From Candidatus Aerophobota bacterium (GTDB taxonomy: Bacteria > Aerophobota > Aerophobia > Aerophobales > B3-G15): DNA of 28,608 bases. A program made the position numbers and the translations under genes. A model generated the notes under the pieces. It was given only the letters and a program-made list of their open reading frames with translations, did not search any database and was not told where the DNA came from. The DNA lies in contig DRTT01000110.1 of the NCBI GenBank assembly GCA_011372105.1, forward strand, positions 1 through 28,608. Reading direction: 5' to 3'. Every line of letters starts with the position of its first letter. Position 1 is the stretch's first letter. This document shows positions 1-6,638 of the stretch, in pieces.

Positions 1-12
1 ATCCGGAGAGAA

Positions 13-762
13 ATGTTAGAAGTTAAAGAGCTTGAAAAAAAATTTGGAGGAATTAAAGCTGTAGACAAATGCTCTCTAAGAGTAGAAAAAGGCTCCATTA
101 CAGGTCTCATAGGACCAAATGGAGCAGGAAAAACCACTGTTTTTAACCTAATAAGTGGAGTTTACAAACCTGACGGTGGAGAGATATGGTTTTTAAACGA
201 AAGAATTGATGGACTCCCCTCGCATGAGGTAGCTCGCAGGTCAATTGCCAGAACCTTCCAGATTCCAAGAGAATTTAAGGAGATGACGGTTCTTGAAAAC
301 CTCATGTTAATCCCCAAAAGGCAACCCGGAGAAAATATCCTGAACACGCTCTTCAGACCAGGATATGTAAAGCTACATGAAAGGCAGATAATGGAAAAAG
401 CTATGAGTATCCTTGAATTTGTGGGACTTTCACATCTGAAAAACGAATATGCCAAGAATCTTTCAACCGGACAAAAAAAATTGCTGGAACTTGCCAAAAT
501 TTTAATGTCTGATCCTAAAATAATCCTCCTGGATGAACCAGGGGCAGGAGTGAATCCCTCCTTAATGAAAAAGCTTGTCAGAAAGATTGAGAGGCTCCGT
601 GAGGAAGGAATAACTTTCTTCCTCATTGAACACGACATGGATCTTGTAACCTATCTGTGTGATAAGGTAATTGTGATGAACAGAGGAAAAAAAATGGCAG
701 AGGGAACTCCCCATGAGATAAAAAAAGACAAAAAAGTCCTGGAGGCATACCTTGGAGGATGA
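13..762 (+). CDS. livG: Branched-chain amino acid ABC transporter ATPase LivG
   Basis: This is one of the two cytoplasmic ATPases that power a HAAT-type importer for branched-chain or related amino acids. Visible motifs are Walker A GPNGAGKTT (residues 34-42), the signature LSTGQKK near residue 150, Walker B IILLDEP, and the switch His in LIEHDMD. The 249-aa length and the insert between Walker A and the signature (RTFQIPREFKEMTVLENL) are typical of LivG rather than LivF. A GGAGAG ribosome site sits just before the ATG. It is the first visible gene of livG-livF-livH-livM. The window starts 12 bases upstream, so the promoter cannot be seen. The true substrate cannot be read from sequence: relatives also carry urea, amides or aromatic acids. 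Confidence 0.93.
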   Translation: MLEVKELEKKFGGIKAVDKCSLRVEKGSITGLIGPNGAGKTTVFNLISGVYKPDGGEIWFLNERIDGLPSHEVARRSIARTFQIPREFKEMTVLENLMLIPKRQPGENILNTLFRPGYVKLHERQIMEKAMSILEFVGLSHLKNEYAKNLSTGQKKLLELAKILMSDPKIILLDEPGAGVNPSLMKKLVRKIERLREEGITFFLIEHDMDLVTYLCDKVIVMNRGKKMAEGTPHEIKKDKKVLEAYLGG

Positions 763-1471
763 TTTAAATCCCCTGCTTAAAGTGGAAAAAATAAAAGCAG
801 GATACGGCGAGACAGAAATCCTGCACAGTGTTTCCTGCGAGGTAAAAGAAGGAGAAATTGTTACAATCATAGGACCAAATGGTGCCGGTAAATCAACTTT
901 AATGAAGGCAATTTTAGGTCTTCTAAAACCCACCCAGGGAAGAATAATATTTAACGGAAAGGACATAACGGGCAAAAATCCCAATCAGATAGTAAGAGAA
1001 GGAATATGCTATGTTCCACAGTCAGATAATATATTCCCTTCCTTAACTGTAGAGGAAAACCTTGAGATGGGTGCTTTTATAAGAAAAGATGACTACAAAA
1101 ACAAAATAGAGGAAATTTACGAGATTTTCCCTGATCTTAAAGAAAGAAGAAAAACCAAAGCCAAAAAATTAAGTGGAGGACAGCGTCAGATGGTAGCTAT
1201 AGGAAGAGCCCTCATGCTTGACCCTTTACTTCTCTTACTGGATGAACCTTCAGCAGGTCTTTCTCCCAAACTGGTTCAGGTAATTTTTGAGAAAATAGAA
1301 AAAATAAACGAAAAAGGAGTATCAATTTTAATGGTGGAACAAAACGCAAGGAAAGCACTTTCCATATCTCACAGAGGATATGTACTTGTCATGGGAAAAA
1401 ACAGGTTTGAAGGTTCAGGTGATGCTATCTTAAACAACGAGGAAATAGGTAAACTCTATCTTGGAGAATAA
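752..1471 (+). CDS. livF: Branched-chain amino acid ABC transporter ATPase LivF
   Basis: This is the second ATPase of the Liv importer and pairs with LivG. Walker A GPNGAGKST lies at residues 41-49, the signature is LSGGQRQM, and Walker B is LLLLDEPSAGLSP followed by the switch His region MVEQNARKAL. At 239 aa it matches LivF. The frame starts at a TTG inside the end of livG (11-nt overlap), with a GGAGG ribosome site 6 nt upstream at 741-745. No in-frame ATG exists near the N-terminus, so TTG is the best start. The overlap suggests translational coupling that would keep the two ATPases at equal amounts. Confidence 0.92.
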   Translation: MEDDLNPLLKVEKIKAGYGETEILHSVSCEVKEGEIVTIIGPNGAGKSTLMKAILGLLKPTQGRIIFNGKDITGKNPNQIVREGICYVPQSDNIFPSLTVEENLEMGAFIRKDDYKNKIEEIYEIFPDLKERRKTKAKKLSGGQRQMVAIGRALMLDPLLLLLDEPSAGLSPKLVQVIFEKIEKINEKGVSILMVEQNARKALSISHRGYVLVMGKNRFEGSGDAILNNEEIGKLYLGE

Positions 1472-1501
1472 AATTCTTTACCATAACCTGCGAGGAAGAA
1501 A

Positions 1502-2419
1502 GTGATTTTATCAAGAATCCCTCAGCTTGTTGTATATGGGTGTGTGTCAGGAAGCATTATAACTCTTGGGGCAATAGGGCTATCTCTCACCTCCGGTATT
1601 TTAAAATTTGCCAACTTTGCTCACGGTGATGTAATGGCAACGGGGGCATTTCTTGCCCTTTTTTTTCTTTTTGTTCTCCAGAAGATAGGACTTCCCTCAA
1701 CCCCACTTCACCCCTTATCCTTTGGTCTACCCTTAATCTTCGCCTTCGTATTAAGTATGCTGACAACAGGGGGGATTGCTGTTGCCATTGATAGGGTGGT
1801 TTACAAAAGACTTCGCACCACAGGAAGCATCACCCTGCTGATTGCCTCAGTGGGAGTTGCCTTTGTATTGAGAAATACCCTGCAGTTTATATGGGGACCT
1901 GATCCCCGTTATTACATAAAAAAAATTCAGAAAAGTATTAAAGTGCCTTTCCTTGGAATAAGAATAAAACCTGATGAGATTTTTATAATAATCATTGCCC
2001 TTTTTCTTGTTATTCTCCTACACCTTTTTTTAACCAGAACTCGCACAGGCAAAGCAATGAGGGCAACTTCGGATAATATAGATCTTGCTCAAGTTTCGGG
2101 GATAGATACAGAAAATATAGTCAAATGGACCTGGGTAATTGGATCAGCTCTTGCTGCGGCAGGTGGAGTCCTTGCAGGTATAGAAAATAAATTCATAACC
2201 CCAAGCCTGGGGTGGGATATGCTCCTTCCTATTTTTGCTGCTGTAATACTGGGAGGAATAGGAAATCCCTATGGTGCTATGGTGGGAGGAATGATAATAG
2301 GTCTTTCCGCTGAACTTTCCACTCTTTTCATCTCAACCTCTTATAAACCAGCGGTGGCTTTCATAATAATGATTGTGATGCTCTTAATAAAACCAAAGGG
2401 AATTTTAGGAGAAGAGTAA
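1502..2419 (+). CDS. livH: Branched-chain amino acid ABC transporter permease LivH
   Basis: This is an inner-membrane permease subunit of the Liv importer. It is 305 aa and very hydrophobic, with about eight predicted membrane spans. It carries the LivH hallmarks SLTSGILKFANFAHGDVMATGAF near the N-terminus, a cytoplasmic coupling-loop region TRTGKAMRATSDNIDLAQVSGID, and GGIGNPYGAMVGG near the C-terminus. It ends in IKPKGILGEE, close to the end of LivM, as expected for homologous permeases. The start is a GTG preceded by GAGGAAGA. It lies 30 nt after livF and its stop overlaps the livM start (TAATG), so the genes form one operon. Confidence 0.93.
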   Translation: MILSRIPQLVVYGCVSGSIITLGAIGLSLTSGILKFANFAHGDVMATGAFLALFFLFVLQKIGLPSTPLHPLSFGLPLIFAFVLSMLTTGGIAVAIDRVVYKRLRTTGSITLLIASVGVAFVLRNTLQFIWGPDPRYYIKKIQKSIKVPFLGIRIKPDEIFIIIIALFLVILLHLFLTRTRTGKAMRATSDNIDLAQVSGIDTENIVKWTWVIGSALAAAGGVLAGIENKFITPSLGWDMLLPIFAAVILGGIGNPYGAMVGGMIIGLSAELSTLFISTSYKPAVAFIIMIVMLLIKPKGILGEE

Positions 2420-3459
2420 TGGATTTTATTGTGGGCATTTTAAATTATGCTGTATTTTTTGCCATAACTGCAGGAATATTTGCCATTTTATGCCTCGGAT
2501 TAAATATCCAGTGGGGATATACAGGTCTTTTTAACATAGGTATTGCCGGTTTCTATGCAATAGGTGCCTATACCTCGGCCCTTCTGTCAGGACCTCCTCC
2601 TGGACCTATGGACTGGAGAGTGGTGGGAGGATTTCAACTTCCATGGCCAGTGGGATTTCTGGGAGCTGCCCTCGTAAGTGGATTTATTGCCTTCCTTATA
2701 GCAATTCCCACCCTGAAGTTAAAAGAAGATTACCTTGCAATTGCCACAATAGGTATAGCTGAGGTGATAAGACTTGTCCTTAAAAATGAAAGCTGGCTGA
2801 CAAATTCTGTTTGGGGAATAAAGCATATTCCCGCACCACTTTCCTCTCTTATAGAAAGGAGTATAAGCCTTTTCCTGAAGAAAAATCCTGACCTTCCCTT
2901 CTGGCTGCAAAAACTTTTCTCCAACGCCTATAACTTTTTTTATCTGGGGCTTGTGATTTTTATCCTCATAATACTCTACTTTGTAAGTGAAAAAATGATA
3001 AGGTCCCCCTGGGGCAGAGTCCTGAGAGGAATAAGAGAGGACGAGCTTGCAACAGCAACTGCTGGCAAAAATGTATTCTGGTTTAAAATGCAGGCCTTTG
3101 TTATAGGTGCCATGCTCATGGGAATGGCGGGAAGTTTATACGCGCATTATGCACGATTTATTGACGCAAGTAGTTTTGAACCTTTTTTCGGAACTTTTCT
3201 TATATGGGTTATGCTTATTGTAGGAGGAAGCGGGAATAACCTTGGAGCTATTTTGGGTGCTTTTATAATCTGGGGAATATGGGCAGGGACAGAGTTTTTT
3301 ACCTCTCAATTAGGACTGACAGGCTACAGAGCAGCAAGTTTGAGAATAATTTTTGTGGGAGTAATCTTAGAGATCATACTTATCCTAAGACCCAGAGGTA
3401 TTTTGGGAGAGGAAAAAATCGTGTCCCTGATTTTAAAGCAAAATAAAAAGGGGGGATAG
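2419..3459 (+). CDS. livM: Branched-chain amino acid ABC transporter permease LivM
   Basis: This is the second permease subunit, forming the membrane channel with LivH. It is 346 aa with multiple hydrophobic spans. Family motifs are GLNIQWGYTGLFNIGIAGFYAIGAY near the N-terminus, IPTLKLKEDYLAIATIGIAEVIRL, and the coupling loop SPWGRVLRGIREDELATATAGKN. The LivM end motif LRPRGILGEE is followed by a short basic tail. The ATG overlaps the livH stop by one base. The stop codon lies within the loop of the terminator hairpin that closes the operon, so the last codons are part of its 5' arm. Confidence 0.93.
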   Translation: MDFIVGILNYAVFFAITAGIFAILCLGLNIQWGYTGLFNIGIAGFYAIGAYTSALLSGPPPGPMDWRVVGGFQLPWPVGFLGAALVSGFIAFLIAIPTLKLKEDYLAIATIGIAEVIRLVLKNESWLTNSVWGIKHIPAPLSSLIERSISLFLKKNPDLPFWLQKLFSNAYNFFYLGLVIFILIILYFVSEKMIRSPWGRVLRGIREDELATATAGKNVFWFKMQAFVIGAMLMGMAGSLYAHYARFIDASSFEPFFGTFLIWVMLIVGGSGNNLGAILGAFIIWGIWAGTEFFTSQLGLTGYRAASLRIIFVGVILEIILILRPRGILGEEKIVSLILKQNKKGG

Positions 3460-3472
3460 TATCCCCCCTTTT
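3446..3472. terminator. Bidirectional terminator between livM and the Liv binding-protein gene
   Basis: An inverted repeat AAAAGGGGGGA (3446-3456) and TCCCCCCTTTT (3462-3472) encloses a 5-nt loop. The G6:C6 core flanked by A4 and T4 gives a strong hairpin with a T tract in either direction, as expected for an intrinsic terminator shared by two convergent genes. The livM TAG at 3457-3459 sits in the loop, and the stop of the binding-protein gene on the other strand is 7 nt beyond the repeat. Confidence 0.9.
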
Positions 3473-3478
3473 ATCACT

Positions 3479-4717
3479 TTACTCAGCGCTGACTTTAATT
3501 ATCTTTACTGTCTTTGCTCTTCCCTCGAAGTTCTGCCAGATTTCTATTGCTCCTTCTACCACATCTCCATTCCTGTCAAAAGTAATAGGACCTGAAACTC
3601 CCTGATAGTTTATATCCTTTCCCTCCTCAAGAAGTTTAAATGCCCTGGCAAATTCGTTATATGTAACCTCCTCACCTGGTGGGTTGGCAACAACGCGCAG
3701 ATTATCTCTTATAGCCATCCCCTGTTCTTCCTGTGTCATTTCAAGAAAAGAGGGTCCCATCTTTTTTATAGCAAGGGCAATAAGAGCAAGAGCATCATAG
3801 CACTGAGCTCTGAAAGGAACGGTGGAAACACCAAAGGCTTTCTTATAATCTTCTTCAAATGCTTTGGCCACATCCACTTCCAGAGCACCAGGGGCTGTCC
3901 CAAAAGTTCCCTCTATGTATTCTGCCGCAGGACCTCCAGCCACTGCCTCTCCCTTCATACCATCGGAAAAAATATAACTTCCCTCATAACCCAACTCTAC
4001 TGCCTGAACAAGCATCTTATTACCATCCACAGGATAACCAATTAGATTTATAACACCAGGATTTCTGGAAATAGCTTTTTCCACTTCTCCTCTATAAGAG
4101 GGTTTGTTCTCCTCATAGGGAATCATAGCAAGAACCTTTCCTCCTCTTGCCTCAAATTCTCTCTTAAAAACCTCAGCAAGACCTTTACCGTAGGGATTGT
4201 TCACAAAAATTACAGAGGCAGTTTTATAACCCAAATCATGGGCAAGTTTTGCCTGAACTACACCTTGAAGAGCATCGGATACACAGGTCCTGAAAACAAA
4301 ATCATCATCTTTGAGATCCGTCAGCATGGGAGAAGTGGAAGAAGGAGATATGAGCACAATCCTGGCAGGAATTGTCAAGCTTGAGCAGGCAACAGTTACT
4401 CCACTTGATAAAGCTCCAATTATAGCCACAACTCTGTCAAGGTTTATGAGCTTGCTTGCTGCATCTCTTCCCACTGCAGGAGCAGTGGCTGTATCTCTTA
4501 TTATAAGCTCAAGTTTCCTTCCAAAAATCCCACCTATCCCATTTATCTGCTGAGCAGCAAGCTTTGCCCCATTGACTATAGGAGGACCATAAGGAGCAAG
4601 GCCACCTGTCAAAGCAAACAGAGCACCAATTTTTATAGGCTCTTGAGCTATGCCTGCAGTAGAGAGAGTAGTAAACAAGAAAAGAAAAGACAAAATCAAC
4701 ACTGCCATCTTCCTCAT
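3479..4717 (-). CDS. Branched-chain amino acid-type ABC transporter substrate-binding protein
   Basis: This is the periplasmic receptor of the Liv (HAAT) system. It has a classical signal peptide: basic MRKM, a hydrophobic core to about residue 18, and a likely cut after A24 in AGIA-Q. No lipobox Cys is present, which suggests a free periplasmic protein in a diderm cell. The mature part is a type 1 periplasmic-binding fold (Peripla_BP_6/LivJ-like), beginning KIGALFALTGGLAPYG, with VVAIIGALSSG and ISPSSTSP further in. It is 412 aa, normal for the family. AAGGAGG lies just before the ATG. It converges on livGFHM rather than leading it, so it has its own transcript. The ligand is not predictable: LivJ/K, urea and amide receptors share this fold. 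Confidence 0.88.
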   Translation of the reverse strand: MRKMAVLILSFLFLFTTLSTAGIAQEPIKIGALFALTGGLAPYGPPIVNGAKLAAQQINGIGGIFGRKLELIIRDTATAPAVGRDAASKLINLDRVVAIIGALSSGVTVACSSLTIPARIVLISPSSTSPMLTDLKDDDFVFRTCVSDALQGVVQAKLAHDLGYKTASVIFVNNPYGKGLAEVFKREFEARGGKVLAMIPYEENKPSYRGEVEKAISRNPGVINLIGYPVDGNKMLVQAVELGYEGSYIFSDGMKGEAVAGGPAAEYIEGTFGTAPGALEVDVAKAFEEDYKKAFGVSTVPFRAQCYDALALIALAIKKMGPSFLEMTQEEQGMAIRDNLRVVANPPGEEVTYNEFARAFKLLEEGKDINYQGVSGPITFDRNGDVVEGAIEIWQNFEGRAKTVKIIKVSAE

Positions 4718-4805
4718 TTTTTCTGCCTCCTTGTGTATATTTTTTATTTTTTACCAGCAAGGAAAATTTACCTTTTACCCCGTCATCACCTCCTTCTTCC
4801 AGTTT

Positions 4806-5192
4806 CTAATCTATCTCCTCCTTAACAACATTCTCGTAGTCACCAGATGTAAGAAGTAAATCAAGCTCTGAGTGATCAGATATCTTTATCTTTACAAGCC
4901 ATCCTCTATTATAAGGGTCTTTATTGATAAGAGAAGGGTCATCTTCCAGGCTTTTATTAACCTCTGTTATCCTTCCACTTACAGGTGAGGGAACACCAAA
5001 AACTGCTTTAACTGATTCTAAGGTGGAAAAAGACTCTCCTTTTTTTACCTCCCTCCCCTTCTCGGGAAGCTCAACATAAACAATGTTTCCCATTTTTTCC
5101 TGCCCGTAGTGAGTGATACCCACTGTTCCCACCCCTTCTTCCACCCTTATCCACTGGTGAGATTCTGTATACTTTAAAATTTCCGGATACAT
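4806..5192 (-). CDS. gcvH: Glycine cleavage system H protein
   Basis: This is the lipoyl carrier that shuttles the aminomethyl group between the P, T and L proteins of glycine cleavage. It is 128 aa, the standard size, and starts YTESHQWIRVEEGVGTVGITHYGQ. The lipoylation site is K62 in STLESVKAVFGV, followed by SPVSGRITEVN and the usual acidic C-terminal half (NRGWLVKIKI). AGGAAGGA precedes the ATG by about 7 nt. No gcvT, gcvP or lpd is in the window, so H protein is encoded alone here, 54 nt downstream of a receiver-domain gene. A ligase-like gene that could lipoylate it lies about 0.7 kb away on the other strand. A role only as a general lipoyl carrier is possible. Confidence 0.94.
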   Translation of the reverse strand: MYPEILKYTESHQWIRVEEGVGTVGITHYGQEKMGNIVYVELPEKGREVKKGESFSTLESVKAVFGVPSPVSGRITEVNKSLEDDPSLINKDPYNRGWLVKIKISDHSELDLLLTSGDYENVVKEEID

Positions 5193-5246
5193 ATCATTTC
5201 CTTCCTAAAAGCTTATATTATAATGCGAGATATAAAATTTTTTGGG

Positions 5247-5594
5247 TTAAATAGGTTTATTATCAAGGTATTCATCTGCTCCCAAATTTTCTCTGACAGC
5301 AGGGGAAAAAATCTTCTTCTCCATTTTTCTGGCGAGAGCTGTTAAAACCAGCACAGGAATATCCTTATACTCAGGTGTGTTTTTCAAATTGCGACAGATA
5401 CTGACTCCATCCTCTCCAGGGAGCAAAAGATCCAGAATAATTAAATCAGGTTTCTCCTCCCTTATTGCATCCAGTCCCTGTTTCCCTGTAAAGGCCACTT
5501 TTACTTTGTAAGACTCATCTTCAAGAATTATCTTCAAAGCCTCCGTCATGTCTTTATCATCGTCTATAATAAGGATTTTTTGTGGAGTTGACAT
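5247..5594 (-). CDS. Stand-alone response regulator receiver protein
   Basis: This is a 115-aa CheY-like receiver with no output domain. The acidic pocket is D11-D12, the likely phospho-acceptor is D55 (LIILDLLLPGEDG), the switch Thr is T85 (VLVLTAL) and the conserved Lys is K113 (LDNKPI). The protein stops two residues after this Lys, so the last helix is short or missing compared with CheY. No histidine kinase lies nearby, and the partner is unknown. I see no clear Shine-Dalgarno before the ATG. It has its own strong promoter and a leader of about 140 nt, and gcvH follows 54 nt downstream, so both may share a transcript. The region between T85 and K113 is longer than usual and rich in Lys. 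Confidence 0.86.
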   Translation of the reverse strand: MSTPQKILIIDDDKDMTEALKIILEDESYKVKVAFTGKQGLDAIREEKPDLIILDLLLPGEDGVSICRNLKNTPEYKDIPVLVLTALARKMEKKIFSPAVRENLGADEYLDNKPI

Positions 5595-5736
5595 CTTAAT
5601 AAGATAAAAATCAAATTTTGTTTAGAACAAGATGGCTCGGGATTCCATTAACCGGTTCGGCAGGAGCAAGGAGAAAAAGAACAAGTGAGCGCTCTTCTAC
5701 CTCTTATCCTTACTTTTCTCTAACCTGATTTTCTCA
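5595..5736 (-). promoter_or_regulatory. Long 5' leader of the receiver-protein transcript
   Basis: If the promoter at 5743-5771 is used, transcription should start near 5736, leaving about 140 untranslated bases. The leader contains a GAGCGCTC palindrome (5687-5694), an AACCGGTT palindrome (5650-5657), a possible GCUC/GAGC closing stem around it, and the 8-base direct repeat AGAACAAG (+ strand, 5624-5631 and 5678-5685). I do not recognise a known riboswitch or small RNA. It could be a structured leader, an operator region or simple spacer. Confidence 0.35.
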
Positions 5737-5742
5737 AGTTTA

Positions 5743-5771
5743 AATATACCCCATTTTAAAAGATGTGTCAA
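5743..5771 (-). promoter_or_regulatory. Sigma70-type promoter for the receiver gene and gcvH
   Basis: Read on the minus strand, TTGACA (5771-5766) is followed by a 17-nt spacer and TATATT (5748-5743). The -35 is perfect and the -10 has five of six consensus bases, at ideal spacing. It points towards the receiver-protein gene and is back to back with the promoter at 5790-5817. Confidence 0.75.
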
Positions 5772-5789
5772 CATATGCAGGGCAACATT

Positions 5790-5817
5790 TTGACAGAACA
5801 AATTCTGAGTGTAAAAT
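5790..5817 (+). promoter_or_regulatory. Sigma70-type promoter for the lipoyl ligase-like gene
   Basis: TTGACA (5790-5795), a 16-nt spacer and TAAAAT (5812-5817) lie 38 bases before the ATG at 5856. The predicted start near 5824 leaves a normal leader of about 32 nt. It is divergent from the promoter at 5743-5771 with 18 bases between the two -35 boxes, so a regulator bound there could affect both. Confidence 0.72.
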
Positions 5818-5855
5818 CAACAAAATAGCAAAGAAATTTCCAGAGAGATTAAAAA

Positions 5856-6572
5856 ATGCCGGATTACTGTAAAAGATGGCTTTTAATTAATTATGGAAAG
5901 AGAGATTCCTCTGAAGTCCTTGAGAAAGAGGAAAAACTTACCCTCAAGGCATCCGAGGGAAGACTTCCCCCAATTCTTGAGATTTGGATACCCTCCAGAG
6001 AATGTTTTGTCGCGGGTAAGAACTTTTTTAAAAGAGAGGAGAAAAAAGGACTGATAGATAAACTAAAAGGGGAAGGTATCATACCTGTTATAAGGTCAAG
6101 CGGGGGAGAGATTATACTTCATGATTCAACCTGTCTTAACTTTGGGTTAATTTCTCCCCGAAATATTCTCTCTTTACCCTTTGATATGGGAAGAATTTTC
6201 ATCTTTTTCCTTTCAGGGATTTTTCTTTATCTTAAAAAAAACAAAATTCCCTGTTATTTCGGCAAAACGAAGGTTTTTTGCCCTGGTAGATATGACATTC
6301 TTGTTGAAGGAAAAAAGATAGCAGGTAATGCTCTTCTTTTGAGAAAAAATTTCTGTCTTGTTCACGGAACATTATTTGTAAATACAGAAAAATTCTATCT
6401 TGAAAAGATGAAATTGTTCTATCCTTCAATTGAAGATGAGCTAACCTCTCTTAAAATTTTGATGAAGAAAGAAATAAAAATGGAAAAAGTGGTGGAGGAA
6501 GTTGTTGGAAGCTATAAGAAAAGTTTAAAGGTAAATTTTTTCACTTTACCCTTTGATAAGATAAAAATCTAA
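5856..6572 (+). CDS. Biotin/lipoate ligase-fold protein, probable lipoyl ligase or octanoyltransferase
   Basis: This 238-aa protein has the BPL/LplA/LipB fold and probably attaches lipoyl or octanoyl groups to carrier proteins such as the nearby GcvH. Visible motifs are VIRSSGGEIILHDSTCLNFGL (residues 78-98), matching the RRxSGGGxVxHDxGNLN block, then GRYDILVEGKKIAGNA (144-159), whose K154 is the expected catalytic Lys, and HGTLFVN (170-176). Two deviations stand out: the usual RR/GGG block reads RSSGGE, and C142 sits directly before PGRYD. LipM octanoyltransferases have a catalytic Cys slightly further upstream, so C142 does not align simply and the subtype is open (LplA-like or LipM-like). 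It has its own promoter, and the receiver/gcvH unit diverges from it. Confidence 0.78.
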   Translation: MPDYCKRWLLINYGKRDSSEVLEKEEKLTLKASEGRLPPILEIWIPSRECFVAGKNFFKREEKKGLIDKLKGEGIIPVIRSSGGEIILHDSTCLNFGLISPRNILSLPFDMGRIFIFFLSGIFLYLKKNKIPCYFGKTKVFCPGRYDILVEGKKIAGNALLLRKNFCLVHGTLFVNTEKFYLEKMKLFYPSIEDELTSLKILMKKEIKMEKVVEEVVGSYKKSLKVNFFTLPFDKIKI

Positions 6573-6594
6573 GCCCATAAAGCAAAATATTCTG

Positions 6595-6623
6595 TTGACA
6601 CTTCCGTGCTTATTTCCTAAAAT
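6595..6623 (+). promoter_or_regulatory. Sigma70-type promoter for the radical SAM gene, almost leaderless
   Basis: TTGACA (6595-6600), a 17-nt spacer and TAAAAT (6618-6623) form a near-consensus promoter. The expected start at about 6630-6631 is only 8-9 bases before the ATG at 6639, leaving no room for a normal ribosome site. None is visible in the sequence before the ATG. Confidence 0.75.
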
Positions 6624-6638
6624 ACACCTGAGAATAAA

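Noticed and set aside
3859..4553. Open frames on the plus strand opposite the Liv receptor gene, and similar ones opposite valS, rarA and glyA.
   Set aside because: They lie fully inside well-supported genes on the other strand, show no family motifs and lack ribosome sites, so they are shadows.
5193..5246. A glycine riboswitch ahead of gcvH.
   Set aside because: Only 54 nt separate gcvH from the receiver gene, too short for the aptamer, and no core motif is seen.
5630..5700. A possible tRNA-like or riboswitch segment (GGTTCGGC and nearby palindromes).
   Set aside because: No cloverleaf can be drawn, the GGTTCG piece lacks a matching T-arm, and none of the c-di-GMP, glycine, SAM or fluoride riboswitch cores is present. 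Kept only as an unexplained leader.
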